A stretch of 17,593 nucleotides of DNA from an uncultured Phycisphaerales bacterium (GCA_903905665.1 CAIVHJ010000253.1:1-17593), one strand, 5' to 3'. Positions 5,817 through 14,099 are shown, numbered from the stretch's first letter. The notes: generated by a model not told the origin, from the sequence alone. Numbers and translations: made by a program.

Positions 5817-8477
5817 ATGGCGGATACGACACAACCGACAGAACGGGTAATTGAACAGCCGATCGTCGATGAGTTATCGGACTCTTATCTCACGTATTCG
5901 ATGAGCGTCATTATGTCACGGGCGTTGCCGGACGTTCGGGACGGTCTCAAGCCGTCGCAGCGGCGCATCCTGATGGCGATGAATGATTTGAACCTTGGTC
6001 CCCGATCTCAGCATCGCAAATGTGCCAAAATCTCCGGTGACACGTCTGGAAACTATCATCCCCACGGTGAGCAGGTGATTTATCCCACGCTGGTGCGACT
6101 GGCACAACCCTGGAACATGCGTTATATGCTGGTGGACGGTCAGGGGAATTTTGGTTCGGTTGATGGGGATCCACCGGCGGCGATGCGCTATACCGAAGCC
6201 CGAATGACCGCCGCAGCAGTGGATATGCTCGAAGACCTTGATCTGGAAACCGTCGATTTTGAGCCCAACTACGATGAGACCCGAACCGAACCGACGGTCC
6301 TTCCATCCAAGTTTCCCAATTTGCTGGTCAACGGTTCGACGGGAATCGCCGTGGGAATGGCGACCAGTATTCCTCCGCACAATCTGAGTGAGATCGTCGA
6401 TGCCATCCTCCGCGTTATCGACGACCCAGACGTGTCAATTGACGAACTGCTCGAAGTCTTGCCCGGGCCGGATTTTCCAACGGGGGGAGTCATTTGCGGC
6501 CAGCGTGGAATTCGAGAAGCGTATCGTACGGGACGAGGCGCGATTGTGCTGCGGGGTCGGTTGGCTGTTGAAGAGGCCAAGGGCGGCAAGAAACGAATCG
6601 TGATCACGGAGATTCCGTATCAGGTTTTGCGTTCGACGCTGGTGGAAAAAATTGCCGAGCACATCAAGAGCGGTCACCTCAAGGATGCCGCCGACGTCAA
6701 CGACGCCTCGGACCGAAAAAATCCCATTCGCATCGAAGTCGAACTTCGCAGGGAAGCCAACGAAGACGTCGTCATCAACCAACTGTATCAATATACGCCC
6801 CTGCAAAGCACGTTCTACGTGGTCAACATCGCGCTGACCGGTCGGCAACCCCGCACACTGAACATCAAACAACTGATCGAGCTACACATCCTCCATCGCA
6901 AAGAAGTCATTCGCCGTCGGACGATTTTTTTGTTGCGTAAAGCCAAACAACGCGCGCATATCCTCGAAGGATTGCTTCTGGCCCTGAGCGATATCGACGA
7001 GATCATTGCTTTGATTCGGAAGGCGAGCGATCCGAAAGCGGCCCGGGAATCTTTGATGGCCAAACCGTTGCGCCTGCTCGAACATGAAACGCTTCGACGA
7101 ATTTTGCCGCAGGCTTTTGTCGAACGGACGACATCCGGCGATCAATTCCTCACCCAGGTTCAGGCGGAGGCCATTTTGTCGATGCAACTGCAACGCCTGA
7201 CCGGTCTGGAAATCGAAAAACTGGGCACGGAATACCGCCGGGTCATGGAGGAAATCGAAGGCTACGAAGCCATTCTCAACGACGAGCGGCTGGTGCTCGA
7301 CATCATCCGTGAGGACCTTTACGAAATGAAGGAGCGGTACGGCGACAAGCGACGGACCGAAATTTCCACGGATGTCGCCGATATCTCGATCGAACAATTG
7401 ATTCCCGACGAACAGGTCATCGTCACGATCAGTCACGAGGGTTACATCAAGCGGACCGACATCGATACGTATCGCAAACAGGGACGGGGCGGACGCGGCG
7501 TCAGGGGCAGCGACGCGCGCGAGGGCGATTATCTGGTGGATATCTTCGTCGCGAGCACCCATGATTACCTGTTGTTCTTCACGTCGCGCGGTCGGGTGTA
7601 CTGGCTGAAGGTTTATGACACTCCCAGCATGGTGCGCACCGCGCGCGGCCGATCCATCGCCAATTTGATCAACCTTCAGGCCAACGAGACGTTGCGCGCC
7701 GTGCTTCCGGTCAAGGCTTTTACGGAAAACTTCGTACTGTTCGCCACCACCAAGGGAATCATCAAAAAAACGCCGCTCAGTGCGTTTGGAAATGTCCGAT
7801 CGACGGGCATCATCGCAATCACGCTGGATCCCGACGACGAGTTGATCGCAGCGGGACAGACCACGGAACAGGACGAAGTGATTCTTGGATCCCGTGACGG
7901 GATGGCGATTCGATTTAAGGAGGGTGACGTTCGTGCGATGGGGAGAACGGCGCGGGGAGTCATCGGGATGGATTTGGAGGGGGAGGATCGCGTCGTGGAC
8001 ATGGCGGTGGTCAAGACGGGGACATCGTTGCTGACCGTCTGTGAAAACGGGCACGGTAAACGAACGAGCGTCGATGAATACCGTCTGATTCGTCGCGGCG
8101 GCAAAGGGGTGATCAACATCAGGACCACGGAGCGCAATGGTCGGGTGGTGGCGTTGAAATGCGTGAACGACAATGATGAATTGATGATGATCACCGCCAA
8201 GGGAATCCTGCTTCGTACGTCGCTGGAGGCAGTCCGGGAAATCGGCCGCGCCACCCAGGGGGTACGCATGATCCGCCTCGACGAAGGAGACAAACTTGTC
8301 GCCGTCACTCGAATTGCACCAGAGGAAAACGGCAATGGCGAATCGGCGATAGAGACAGAATCTCCAAGCGCCCCAGAAAGTTCCGCCGAGTCGTCTGAAC
8401 AAATCACAGATTCTCCGCCGGATGAACCGCAATCGCCCTCGGAGGATTTTGGGCCCACTTCTCAGATCGAATCATGA
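5817..8477 (+). CDS. gyrA: DNA gyrase subunit A
   Basis: GyrA is the DNA breakage-reunion subunit of type IIA topoisomerase, which introduces negative supercoils with GyrB. The 886-residue length is close to E. coli GyrA (875). Visible features (numbered from MADTTQ) are SYLTYSMSVIMSRALPDVRD at the N-terminus, the winged-helix/QRDR segment HPHGEQVIYPTLVRLAQ (81-97), and catalytic Tyr125 in AAMRYTEAR. A GyrA-box-like QGRGGRG opens the C-terminal beta-pinwheel, which is followed by an acidic Ser/Pro/Glu-rich tail. The start is uncertain: ATG 5817 matches the usual MAD... start of relatives, while ATG 5802 (or TTG 5799) would add five or six residues. Residues equivalent to E. coli Ser83 and Asp87 are Gln86 and Pro90. 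gyrB is not in the window. Confidence 0.97.
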   Translation: MADTTQPTERVIEQPIVDELSDSYLTYSMSVIMSRALPDVRDGLKPSQRRILMAMNDLNLGPRSQHRKCAKISGDTSGNYHPHGEQVIYPTLVRLAQPWNMRYMLVDGQGNFGSVDGDPPAAMRYTEARMTAAAVDMLEDLDLETVDFEPNYDETRTEPTVLPSKFPNLLVNGSTGIAVGMATSIPPHNLSEIVDAILRVIDDPDVSIDELLEVLPGPDFPTGGVICGQRGIREAYRTGRGAIVLRGRLAVEEAKGGKKRIVITEIPYQVLRSTLVEKIAEHIKSGHLKDAADVNDASDRKNPIRIEVELRREANEDVVINQLYQYTPLQSTFYVVNIALTGRQPRTLNIKQLIELHILHRKEVIRRRTIFLLRKAKQRAHILEGLLLALSDIDEIIALIRKASDPKAARESLMAKPLRLLEHETLRRILPQAFVERTTSGDQFLTQVQAEAILSMQLQRLTGLEIEKLGTEYRRVMEEIEGYEAILNDERLVLDIIREDLYEMKERYGDKRRTEISTDVADISIEQLIPDEQVIVTISHEGYIKRTDIDTYRKQGRGGRGVRGSDAREGDYLVDIFVASTHDYLLFFTSRGRVYWLKVYDTPSMVRTARGRSIANLINLQANETLRAVLPVKAFTENFVLFATTKGIIKKTPLSAFGNVRSTGIIAITLDPDDELIAAGQTTEQDEVILGSRDGMAIRFKEGDVRAMGRTARGVIGMDLEGEDRVVDMAVVKTGTSLLTVCENGHGKRTSVDEYRLIRRGGKGVINIRTTERNGRVVALKCVNDNDELMMITAKGILLRTSLEAVREIGRATQGVRMIRLDEGDKLVAVTRIAPEENGNGESAIETESPSAPESSAESSEQITDSPPDEPQSPSEDFGPTSQIES

Positions 8478-8617
8478 TGAAACTCCAAAATCGTCGAATC
8501 TTATTGTGCCCAAGTGGGTATATTATTGTAGAACGATAAAAACACGGGACGTTTGGAAACTTTTGTGCGCGGGGTTTGTTGAAACACTGAGTGTGCGTTG
8601 AGCCATGGAGCGGCGTC

Positions 8618-9589
8618 ATGAAGTCATCAAAAAATCGTCGATGGATCGTTTGGGTGATGATGGGATTGATCGGGTGCTGTCCGCTGGGGGTTTTGGCCCA
8701 GCAGACGACCACGACCGAGCAGACTAAAGCCGTGGACAAAAACGCCAAGGCTGCGGCAGTGACGGGCCGAGCACCAGGTCTCTGGATCCAAAAAGCGCTG
8801 GGTGGGGTAAATATCACCCAAACTCAGGCCGAGCACGACCAGCCGACGCGACTTCAGGGGGTCTATGTTGACCTGCTCAATCTTTTTTTCACCGCGCTAA
8901 ATACCGTGATCCCCCTGCTACCGACGTTGTTTCAGGAGAACGGACAACCCGCCGGCGTAGGGGACCTCGTTATCACTGAAGTTGCCAACGACGGAACGAA
9001 CTCGTTTGTCGAAATTTACAATCCCAGCGGGTTGCAGATTCAACTGGACAACTGGGCGTTTTGCAAGGTGGATCAATGCACGGGTGAGAAGGAATTGGAA
9101 GGCCGGGTGATGACATCCAATTCCATTCTGGTCTTTCAGCTGGGCGGGACATTTGACTCAAGCCTCGCCAATGGGGTGGTCACGTTGCAGGTGGGGACCA
9201 CCGCGGATGAAATCGGACTTTACGATTTCACGGGAGCGACGTCGCGGAATCAGCTCGATCGCGTGTCCATGGTGGATTACGTCAAATGGGGCAATCCGCT
9301 GCAAACGCTTGGATTGGAGGACGTGGCGACCGTCACGGGTTGGCTGACCCAAACCAGCATTGACTCCCGATTGCAAAATGATTCGTTCCAACTCGCTCGC
9401 GACCACGTTTCAACCGGCGGCCGCGCGGAGAACTACATCGTCGTTCCGTTCACCCAGAACTCACTCGGACAACTCACACCCGACGATCTTACAGCCGCTG
9501 CCTCGTCCGCCACCGCTTCGTCGGCCGATCGAACCCCGTCGGACGAAAGCGACACGGGTAGTCCCCAACAAAACCCAGAAACGGAATAA
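8618..9589 (+). CDS. Exported lamin-tail-domain (LTD) protein
   Basis: The 323-residue product has a basic N-terminus (KSSKNRR), a hydrophobic core and an Ala-Gln cleavage region (GVLAQ, ~24-28), so it is exported. A low-complexity linker precedes a lamin-tail-like beta-sandwich at ~115-235, with the pattern GDLVITEV...SFVEIYNPSG...IQLDNWAFCK typical of bacterial LTDs. The C-terminus is Ser/Thr/Asp-rich and probably disordered. LTDs in bacteria are usually found on secreted or surface proteins and nucleases; no catalytic domain accompanies it here. I chose the ATG at 8618, with GGAG 7 nt upstream, over the GTG at 8591 that would place nine extra residues before the signal. It follows gyrA by 140 nt and converges on the ParA operon. 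Confidence 0.82.
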   Translation: MKSSKNRRWIVWVMMGLIGCCPLGVLAQQTTTTEQTKAVDKNAKAAAVTGRAPGLWIQKALGGVNITQTQAEHDQPTRLQGVYVDLLNLFFTALNTVIPLLPTLFQENGQPAGVGDLVITEVANDGTNSFVEIYNPSGLQIQLDNWAFCKVDQCTGEKELEGRVMTSNSILVFQLGGTFDSSLANGVVTLQVGTTADEIGLYDFTGATSRNQLDRVSMVDYVKWGNPLQTLGLEDVATVTGWLTQTSIDSRLQNDSFQLARDHVSTGGRAENYIVVPFTQNSLGQLTPDDLTAAASSATASSADRTPSDESDTGSPQQNPETE

Positions 9590-9662
9590 AACCGATCCCT
9601 TCAAAAATCACTGCGAAAAAATTGCAGATACGGCGCAGGGATATCGGAAATGCCGCTGTGTT

Positions 9663-10928
9663 TTACGCAACGGCGTAGGTGACATCTTTGAAGACGAGGG
9701 CGGAACCGTCATGAGGAGGGAGCTGGGCGACTTCGAGCAGCCTCATGCGTGCGTTCATGATTTGAGCGGCTTTGCGATACTCGCTACCGACGTTGGCTGC
9801 GATGACGATGATTTCGTCGTCGCGCTGCAACGGATAAAGTTGCGAAGCGGCGCATTCCATCACCCCCGTCGGAGTTTCAAGCGTGGACACCATCATCGAC
9901 CGCGCACCGTGCTTGCGCCGAATCCAGCGGAACGTACAACCCCGCAAAGGAGACGTATAAACAGGAAACGAATCGACGGCGTCGTGGCAAAGTTCGTGAA
10001 GATGGTGACTGATCAGTTCGTCCATCTGTGCGACGCTTTGGATCGGCTGGTCGATGGGAAGCAGTCGAACGATGGGCAGTTTGCTCGAACTCGTGGGCGA
10101 TTCATCGGAATCGTCGTCGGTTGAAGCATCCTCCTGGGGGTATTCCTCGACGGCGGTGCTGGCCGTTTGGAGCAACGAGCGGATCAAACGGGACAGTCGT
10201 TCGGGGTCGCGGTTCGCAATCAGAGTTTCGGCAATCAGGTTGGAAGTCGGCCAACTTTGTTCGACACTGAAACCCTCGAAAGCGATTTTCTGATGAAGGA
10301 ACTGGTCGGCAGCTTTTTGGAGGCGGGCCGCCACGTCGGTGGCTTCAATTGCCGAAGTCGCGTTGAAAACGAAACAAGACCACCGCCGGTCCGGATTGCT
10401 TTGCGCGAGCGTTTTGAATATCTGATATCCCTGAATCAACTGGTCTTTCGTGGGGTCGATGACCACGCACGTGGATTGGATGGCATCGAACATCGGAACG
10501 GCATCCTGGGGTGTCGGAAGCGTGACCGCCCAGACGAACCGCCGAACCGATTGGTGAATGCGCTGCGGGATTTCGAGATCGCGGCCGTCCTGCAATGCGT
10601 CGATCATCTCGTGCGCCCACGCCACCTGACGACTGCAATTGAACAGACCCACCTTGATCCCCGCCTGACCGACCCAGAAAACCGCGACGGTCTCACCGCG
10701 ATTCGACCAGTAATCAGCGAGCGAGGAAACGCATTCAATGGAATCAAGCCCGGGCGGGACCAGAACCATAATCGCCCGGGCTTGCGAAGATTGTGAAGAA
10801 GGTGGAGATTCCGCTGGGTTCGATACTGCCGGCGTCGCGGAAACAGGAGAAGAATCGCCGGACTGATCACTGGGACCGAGGATCAAATCCGCCAGTTCCC
10901 GAATGTTCCACGACTCCGCTGGGTTCAT
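9663..10928 (-). CDS. MinD/FlhG-like pseudo-ATPase, partner of the ParA-CBM48 protein
   Basis: The 421-residue protein has a short N-terminal helix (WNIRELADLILGP), a Ser/Pro-rich linker (20-50), then a domain that reads like a SIMIBI-class (MinD/FlhG) fold. Its parts are beta-1 IMVLVPPGL (53-61), CVVIDPTKDQLIQGYQIFKT (154-173), which resembles the hydrophobic-strand/Pro/Asp-Ala-Tyr segment of MinD-FlhG, and FVFNATSAIEATDVAARL (186-203), which resembles their VVN strand and helix. The GKGGxGKT P-loop is absent: PPGLDSIEC stands in its place, so ATP hydrolysis is unlikely. An acidic Ser/Asp linker (~263-285) leads to a C-terminal alpha/beta region with no family I recognise. Its ATG overlaps the upstream ParA stop as TAATG, so the two are translationally coupled. 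The fold assignment is inference from pattern. Confidence 0.8.
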   Translation of the reverse strand: MNPAESWNIRELADLILGPSDQSGDSSPVSATPAVSNPAESPPSSQSSQARAIMVLVPPGLDSIECVSSLADYWSNRGETVAVFWVGQAGIKVGLFNCSRQVAWAHEMIDALQDGRDLEIPQRIHQSVRRFVWAVTLPTPQDAVPMFDAIQSTCVVIDPTKDQLIQGYQIFKTLAQSNPDRRWSCFVFNATSAIEATDVAARLQKAADQFLHQKIAFEGFSVEQSWPTSNLIAETLIANRDPERLSRLIRSLLQTASTAVEEYPQEDASTDDDSDESPTSSSKLPIVRLLPIDQPIQSVAQMDELISHHLHELCHDAVDSFPVYTSPLRGCTFRWIRRKHGARSMMVSTLETPTGVMECAASQLYPLQRDDEIIVIAANVGSEYRKAAQIMNARMRLLEVAQLPPHDGSALVFKDVTYAVA

Positions 10929-12172
10929 TATGCGATCTCGACGACAGAATTTACCTCACCGAATTCGTTCATTTCCAGCTGGTTGTTGCAGGGGTCCTGT
11001 TGCCAGCGACCATCCACCACCAGCCGATAACAGTAGTGTCCGGGGGCCAACGCAAGTCGGGCGCTGAAATGCCCGTTGTCGCCCCGCCGCGCCATCGGAC
11101 TGTCTTTCGGACACCAGTTGTTGAAATCACCTGCGATCAAAACCTGCCTCGCGCCCGGAAGCTGCGTGTTGATTTCCACGCCGTCGGGAATCCTCCGAAC
11201 GCCGTAAATCTGATCAATTTTTTCCTGAATGTCCTCATGACTCGGTTTGGGTGGAATCGCTTGTTTGGGGCGGCTCGGCGATGGTTCGGGCTGGGAAGCC
11301 CGGTTCGTACCTGGAATCAAAACGGATCGCGTGGCGAGCAATTGTTCCGCCCGTTCCGCCAAACGATTCGCCTGAAGCAACAGATCCTCATGCAGCGGAT
11401 GCGGTTGCTCCATCTCGGTCAATTCCCGCGCCAGACGCGTGAAATCCCTGTTGCCCACGCTGGAAGGATCGTACTCGGTGATCGGCTGACCCACGCTCGC
11501 GCCTTCCTTGAGCTTGGTGTTGAAATTGATATACGATTTCAACATCAACCCGTTGTGTTGGCGTTTGAGTTCGTTGAGAATTTCGCGCGCGAGCTTGGTT
11601 CGTACGTCGTAACCGTTCGGCAGTACCAGAATGCGTACCCGATCCCCCGTCCGCTGGTTCAGATCGTTGATGGTCTGTATCTGCTTTTCAAGCCCCTGAA
11701 GCGAAAAGTAACCCGTTTCGACGGGAATGATGGTTTCCTGCGACGCGCGGAGCGCGTTGTAGGTGAGCAATCCCACGTGAGGCGGGCAGTCGATGATGCA
11801 GTAATCGTAACGGTTGGACAATAGTTCGAGCGCCTGTCGTAAACGCAAATCGCGCTTTTCAGCATTGACCATCAGGGTTTCAAATCGAATCAACCCCATC
11901 GAAGACGGGAGCAGATCGAAGTTCGATGAAATTTTCCAGATGGCGTGCTCAAATTCGACGGGACCCTGTGGATGATCCTGAAGCAACACGTCGGTCACGC
12001 TGTACTCGATCTGTTCTTCAAGAACTGCCAAACCCAGCGAACAGTGACTCTGGGGATCCATGTCCACCAGGAGTGTGCGCCGACCTTCCTGCGCCAAACA
12101 CGCTGCCAGGTTGATGGCAATCGTAGTTTTACCGCAACCGCCCTTCTGATTCACAATGGCGATGGTTCTCAT
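10928..12172 (-). CDS. ParA/Soj-family ATPase fused to a C-terminal glycogen-binding (CBM48/AMPK-beta-like) module
   Basis: The N-terminal half (1-~255) is a ParA ATPase: deviant Walker A NQKGGCGKTT (8-17) with signature Lys10 and catalytic Lys15, LLVDMDPQ (35-41, Walker A'), and YDYCIIDCPP (122-131, Walker B). Such ATPases position plasmids, chromosomes or large cargos along the nucleoid. A Pro/Ser-rich linker (~285-312) leads to an early-set carbohydrate-binding module (~330-414) with GDFNNW (348-353), VVDGRW (385-390) and FGEVN (404-408). Trp353, Trp390 and Asn408 match glycogen-contact residues of AMPK-beta (W100, W133, N150), while K126 is Arg383. The chosen ATG at 12172 begins right before the first beta strand and has AAGGG 8 nt upstream; an upstream extension lacks family features. 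No parB is adjacent. It is first in a two-gene coupled operon. Confidence 0.93.
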   Translation of the reverse strand: MRTIAIVNQKGGCGKTTIAINLAACLAQEGRRTLLVDMDPQSHCSLGLAVLEEQIEYSVTDVLLQDHPQGPVEFEHAIWKISSNFDLLPSSMGLIRFETLMVNAEKRDLRLRQALELLSNRYDYCIIDCPPHVGLLTYNALRASQETIIPVETGYFSLQGLEKQIQTINDLNQRTGDRVRILVLPNGYDVRTKLAREILNELKRQHNGLMLKSYINFNTKLKEGASVGQPITEYDPSSVGNRDFTRLARELTEMEQPHPLHEDLLLQANRLAERAEQLLATRSVLIPGTNRASQPEPSPSRPKQAIPPKPSHEDIQEKIDQIYGVRRIPDGVEINTQLPGARQVLIAGDFNNWCPKDSPMARRGDNGHFSARLALAPGHYCYRLVVDGRWQQDPCNNQLEMNEFGEVNSVVEIA

Positions 12173-12282
12173 GTGAAATGCCCTTTTTGTCGTGGAGCCC
12201 GTGGTAATCCTTGACCAGGATTGTGGCGTTTGCCCTTCCGTGACCACGACATCCATCTGTGAAATGCCGTTTTCAATGTTAG

Positions 12283-12317
12283 GACCGATAACCGTCCCAA
12301 CGCTTCAGTTATCGGTC
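12283..12317. promoter_or_regulatory. Perfect 10-bp inverted repeat upstream of the ParA operon
   Basis: GACCGATAAC (12283-12292) and GTTATCGGTC (12308-12317) are perfect complements around 15 nt. No T tract follows on either strand, so it is not a standard terminator. It lies ~110 nt upstream of the ParA start, where ParA-type operons often have operators, or it may form a 5'-UTR hairpin. The function is unknown. Confidence 0.5.
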
Positions 12318-12569
12318 GTTGGCATTCTGAAACTTTATCCTGATTACCAGTAATTGTGGGACATCAATTCGTTTTTGGAGAATATGGGTATGTTGATAAT
12401 TTTTGTGAAATGATATAATTTCTTTGGTGAAAACGGGTTATGGACGATTTGGGCGTTTTTTGGCTGTTTTTTGAGTGGTTTCTCAATGCTGAAAAACGGG
12501 TTTTTCTGGTGCGATGAATTCAGTGTTTGGTGTGCAAATGCAATATAAATGACCAAAAAGTGGCGCGTA

Positions 12570-12598
12570 TTGTGAAGATTGCTCACTCATGGGATGAT
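12570..12598 (+). promoter_or_regulatory. Possible tRNA-Arg promoter
   Basis: TTGTGA (12570-12575), a 17-nt spacer, GATGAT (12593-12598). Each hexamer matches four of six consensus bases. The predicted start is near 12605, about 43 nt before the tRNA. Confidence 0.35.
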
Positions 12599-12647
12599 CT
12601 CAGAGTGCCTAGCGATGGGCAAAACGCATTGGGCTGTTGGTGATCGA

Positions 12648-12721
<74 letters not shown>

Positions 12722-12781
12722 TTCATACCTGCCTGAGTCGTGTTTCCAATTCATTCTTCCACCGTGAAATGATCTTCGCAG

Positions 12782-12994
12782 TTAATGCTTGGGAGGACGG
12801 AGTCCGCGTTCCTCTGCTTCGTGCGCGTTGCTGAAGACGCGCAAGTTTTCAGGGCTGATATTGTTGATCGCACCACTGCCGGAATGATGGTACACGTCGC
12901 TGTTCATGCTGGCATAGACTTTTTCGTTGTCGTTGGAAGGCCCGCCGAGGCTTGATTTGAGATAGTCGGCGATTTGGGTCTCCAGTTTCGGGAT
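12782..12994 (-). pseudogene. 3' remnant of the alpha/beta hydrolase gene, beyond an in-frame TAA (Ada-like tail)
   Basis: In the same frame as the hydrolase, 70 sense codons follow the TAA at 12995 and end at TAA 12782. They begin IPKLETQIADYLKSSLG, the helix expected directly after the catalytic-His loop. They continue with NSDVYHHSGSGAINNI, SPENLRVFSNAHEAEERG and LRPPKH, matching the pattern NS..YH...C.....I...N...F....EA...G.RPC..C of Ada-like/thermonuclease-tail metal-binding modules. All three expected Cys positions are other residues (Ser, Pro, His). It is either readthrough sequence or decaying remains. Confidence 0.7.
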
Positions 12995-13807
12995 TTACCC
13001 GAACATCTGCGTGCCGTGGATGTTGGGACGAGCGTAACATCGGGCATCAAAGTTGACAGCTCGATCGACCTTCAAATAGAACCGCTGCACATCGATGCCA
13101 TCCTCGGTCAGAGATTGTGCCTTGGGTTTTTCCAGAAGCGAAATTTCGTCGGGAAACTGTTGGCGTGCGTTGCTCAGCATCATGTCGATGAGCGCCTCAG
13201 AATGAGTCGGGCATTCATCGAGCGGTGAGAGCATCAGGATAGGGCGGTAGGCATATTTTCGGATGTCGGCGGTGGAATCGAGGCCGAGATAATTGACTCC
13301 CGGAGAGAGCAACACCAGCAGGTCGATGGACTTGTCGCGCGCAGCATAGTCGAGTGCGACGCTGCAACCGACGCTGGCGCCGACAATCGCAAGTCGCGAG
13401 GGATCCACTTCGGGTCGGCGTGCGAGCCAGCGGTAGGCGGCTTCGACGTCTTTCCACATGTTTTGAAACAATTTGGCATCGCGGTTTTTGGCCTTCGTTT
13501 CGAGTTGCAGATTCGCCGGCTGGATGCTTTCTCCATGACCCCGCAGATCGATGGCCAAAACCGCCAAACCCGCCTTCTGCAGTTCGGGGGCGAGCGTGTC
13601 CCAGGCACGACGGTTGGAATCATACATGTGCAACAGAATGACGGCGGGTAGTTTTTCGACCGGTTTTTTGGGAAGATAAAAGTCGCCGACGATTTGCACA
13701 CCATCGGATGTCGTGAATTCGACCCGGCGCGGTTCATCGTCCCATGCGGATTGCGACGGGAGTCCCACACCCCCCACGATCAGTAATATCTGCATCATGA
13801 AAATCAT
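12995..13807 (-). CDS. Exported alpha/beta hydrolase (dienelactone hydrolase-like), interrupted after the catalytic His
   Basis: The 270-residue product has a signal peptide (MIFMMQILLIVGGVGL). The hydrolase fold then runs: oxyanion-region VILLHMYDSNRRAW (56-69), IDLRGHGES (86-94), nucleophile elbow GASVG with Ser145, likely acid Asp197 in SPLDE, and His264 in IHGTQMFG. The triad is thus complete before the TAA at 12995. The family's closing helix is encoded after that stop in the same frame (see the remnant feature), so one nonsense change has truncated an originally ~340-residue protein. The start ATG 13807 has GGAG 10 nt upstream; TTG 13867 would put an unlikely polar stretch before the signal. 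The substrate is unknown, most likely an ester or peptide in the periplasm. Confidence 0.85.
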   Translation of the reverse strand: MIFMMQILLIVGGVGLPSQSAWDDEPRRVEFTTSDGVQIVGDFYLPKKPVEKLPAVILLHMYDSNRRAWDTLAPELQKAGLAVLAIDLRGHGESIQPANLQLETKAKNRDAKLFQNMWKDVEAAYRWLARRPEVDPSRLAIVGASVGCSVALDYAARDKSIDLLVLLSPGVNYLGLDSTADIRKYAYRPILMLSPLDECPTHSEALIDMMLSNARQQFPDEISLLEKPKAQSLTEDGIDVQRFYLKVDRAVNFDARCYARPNIHGTQMFG

Positions 13808-13995
13808 AGCCACAGGACTCCGATTGGTAATGTTTCCATTTGCTCGCGAGAAGGACGGGTGAACCAACAGGCAAGATTTTTCCTGGTCTCCTCCGCGTCA
13901 CGCCAATTGCGCTTATTGATCTTCTTCACCATCAACACACAACAATTCTATTCTTTAATCCACCGCTCAACGGTGCAATGCCGACAATCCCGGCA

Positions 13996-14091
13996 CGGGA
14001 GTGGATGGGAATCGAACCCACCAAGAGCCGCGTCTGCGACCCTTCGACGGCTTTGAAGGCCGCGGAGCCCACCAGGCGCCCGGACACTCCC
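13996..14091 (-). tRNA. selC: tRNA-Sec (anticodon UCA)
   Basis: The 96-nt minus-strand RNA has the selenocysteine tRNA hallmarks: anticodon loop CTTCAAA giving UCA (14054-14056), and a very long variable arm AAGGGTCGC-AGAC-GCGGCTCTT of nine pairs. The acceptor is GGGAGTG/CACTCCC and the T loop is TTCGATT, with discriminator G. The acceptor and T stems read as 7 + 6 pairs (GGTGGG/CCCATC), or as the usual bacterial 8 + 5 with a U-C mismatch at pair 8; the total of 13 is kept either way. The location downstream of selA supports the call. CCA is not encoded. It decodes UGA with SelB. Confidence 0.93.
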
Positions 14092-14099
14092 TATGTATG

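Larger units (their letters stand above)
12173..12647. other. AT-rich intergenic region between the ParA operon and tRNA-Arg
   Basis: No protein gene is supported. The stretch 12340-12580 is clearly AT-richer than its surroundings, with several T/A runs. It holds the inverted repeat at 12283-12317 and a candidate tRNA promoter (both listed), plus a direct repeat TGTGAAATGCC at 12172-12183 and 12258-12268. The frame 12344-12586 on minus is Lys/Asn/Phe-rich and looks like a composition artefact. No confident ParA-operon promoter was identified. Confidence 0.55.

Noticed and set aside
12173..12256. N-terminal extension of the ParA fusion by 28 residues
   Set aside because: The ParA fold starts directly at MRTIAIVNQKGG, with a suitable ribosome-binding site before that ATG.
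12440..12517. 25-codon plus frame with a hydrophobic stretch, starting MDDLGVFWLF
   Set aside because: No ribosome-binding site, and it sits in a T-run region where hydrophobic codons arise by chance.
12344..12586. 80-codon minus frame in the AT-rich spacer
   Set aside because: Lys/Asn/Phe-rich low-complexity product, no ribosome-binding site, no family features; typical of a chance frame in AT-rich DNA.
12320..12600. Replication origin, suggested by AT-richness near gyrA and a ParA gene
   Set aside because: No cluster of TTATCCACA-like DnaA boxes was found, no dnaA, dnaN or parB is nearby, and this ParA is a fusion of a different type.
12995..12997. Selenocysteine readthrough of the hydrolase stop, suggested by the nearby selA and tRNA-Sec
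   Set aside because: The stop is TAA, not TGA, and the expected residue after the His loop is not Cys/Sec.
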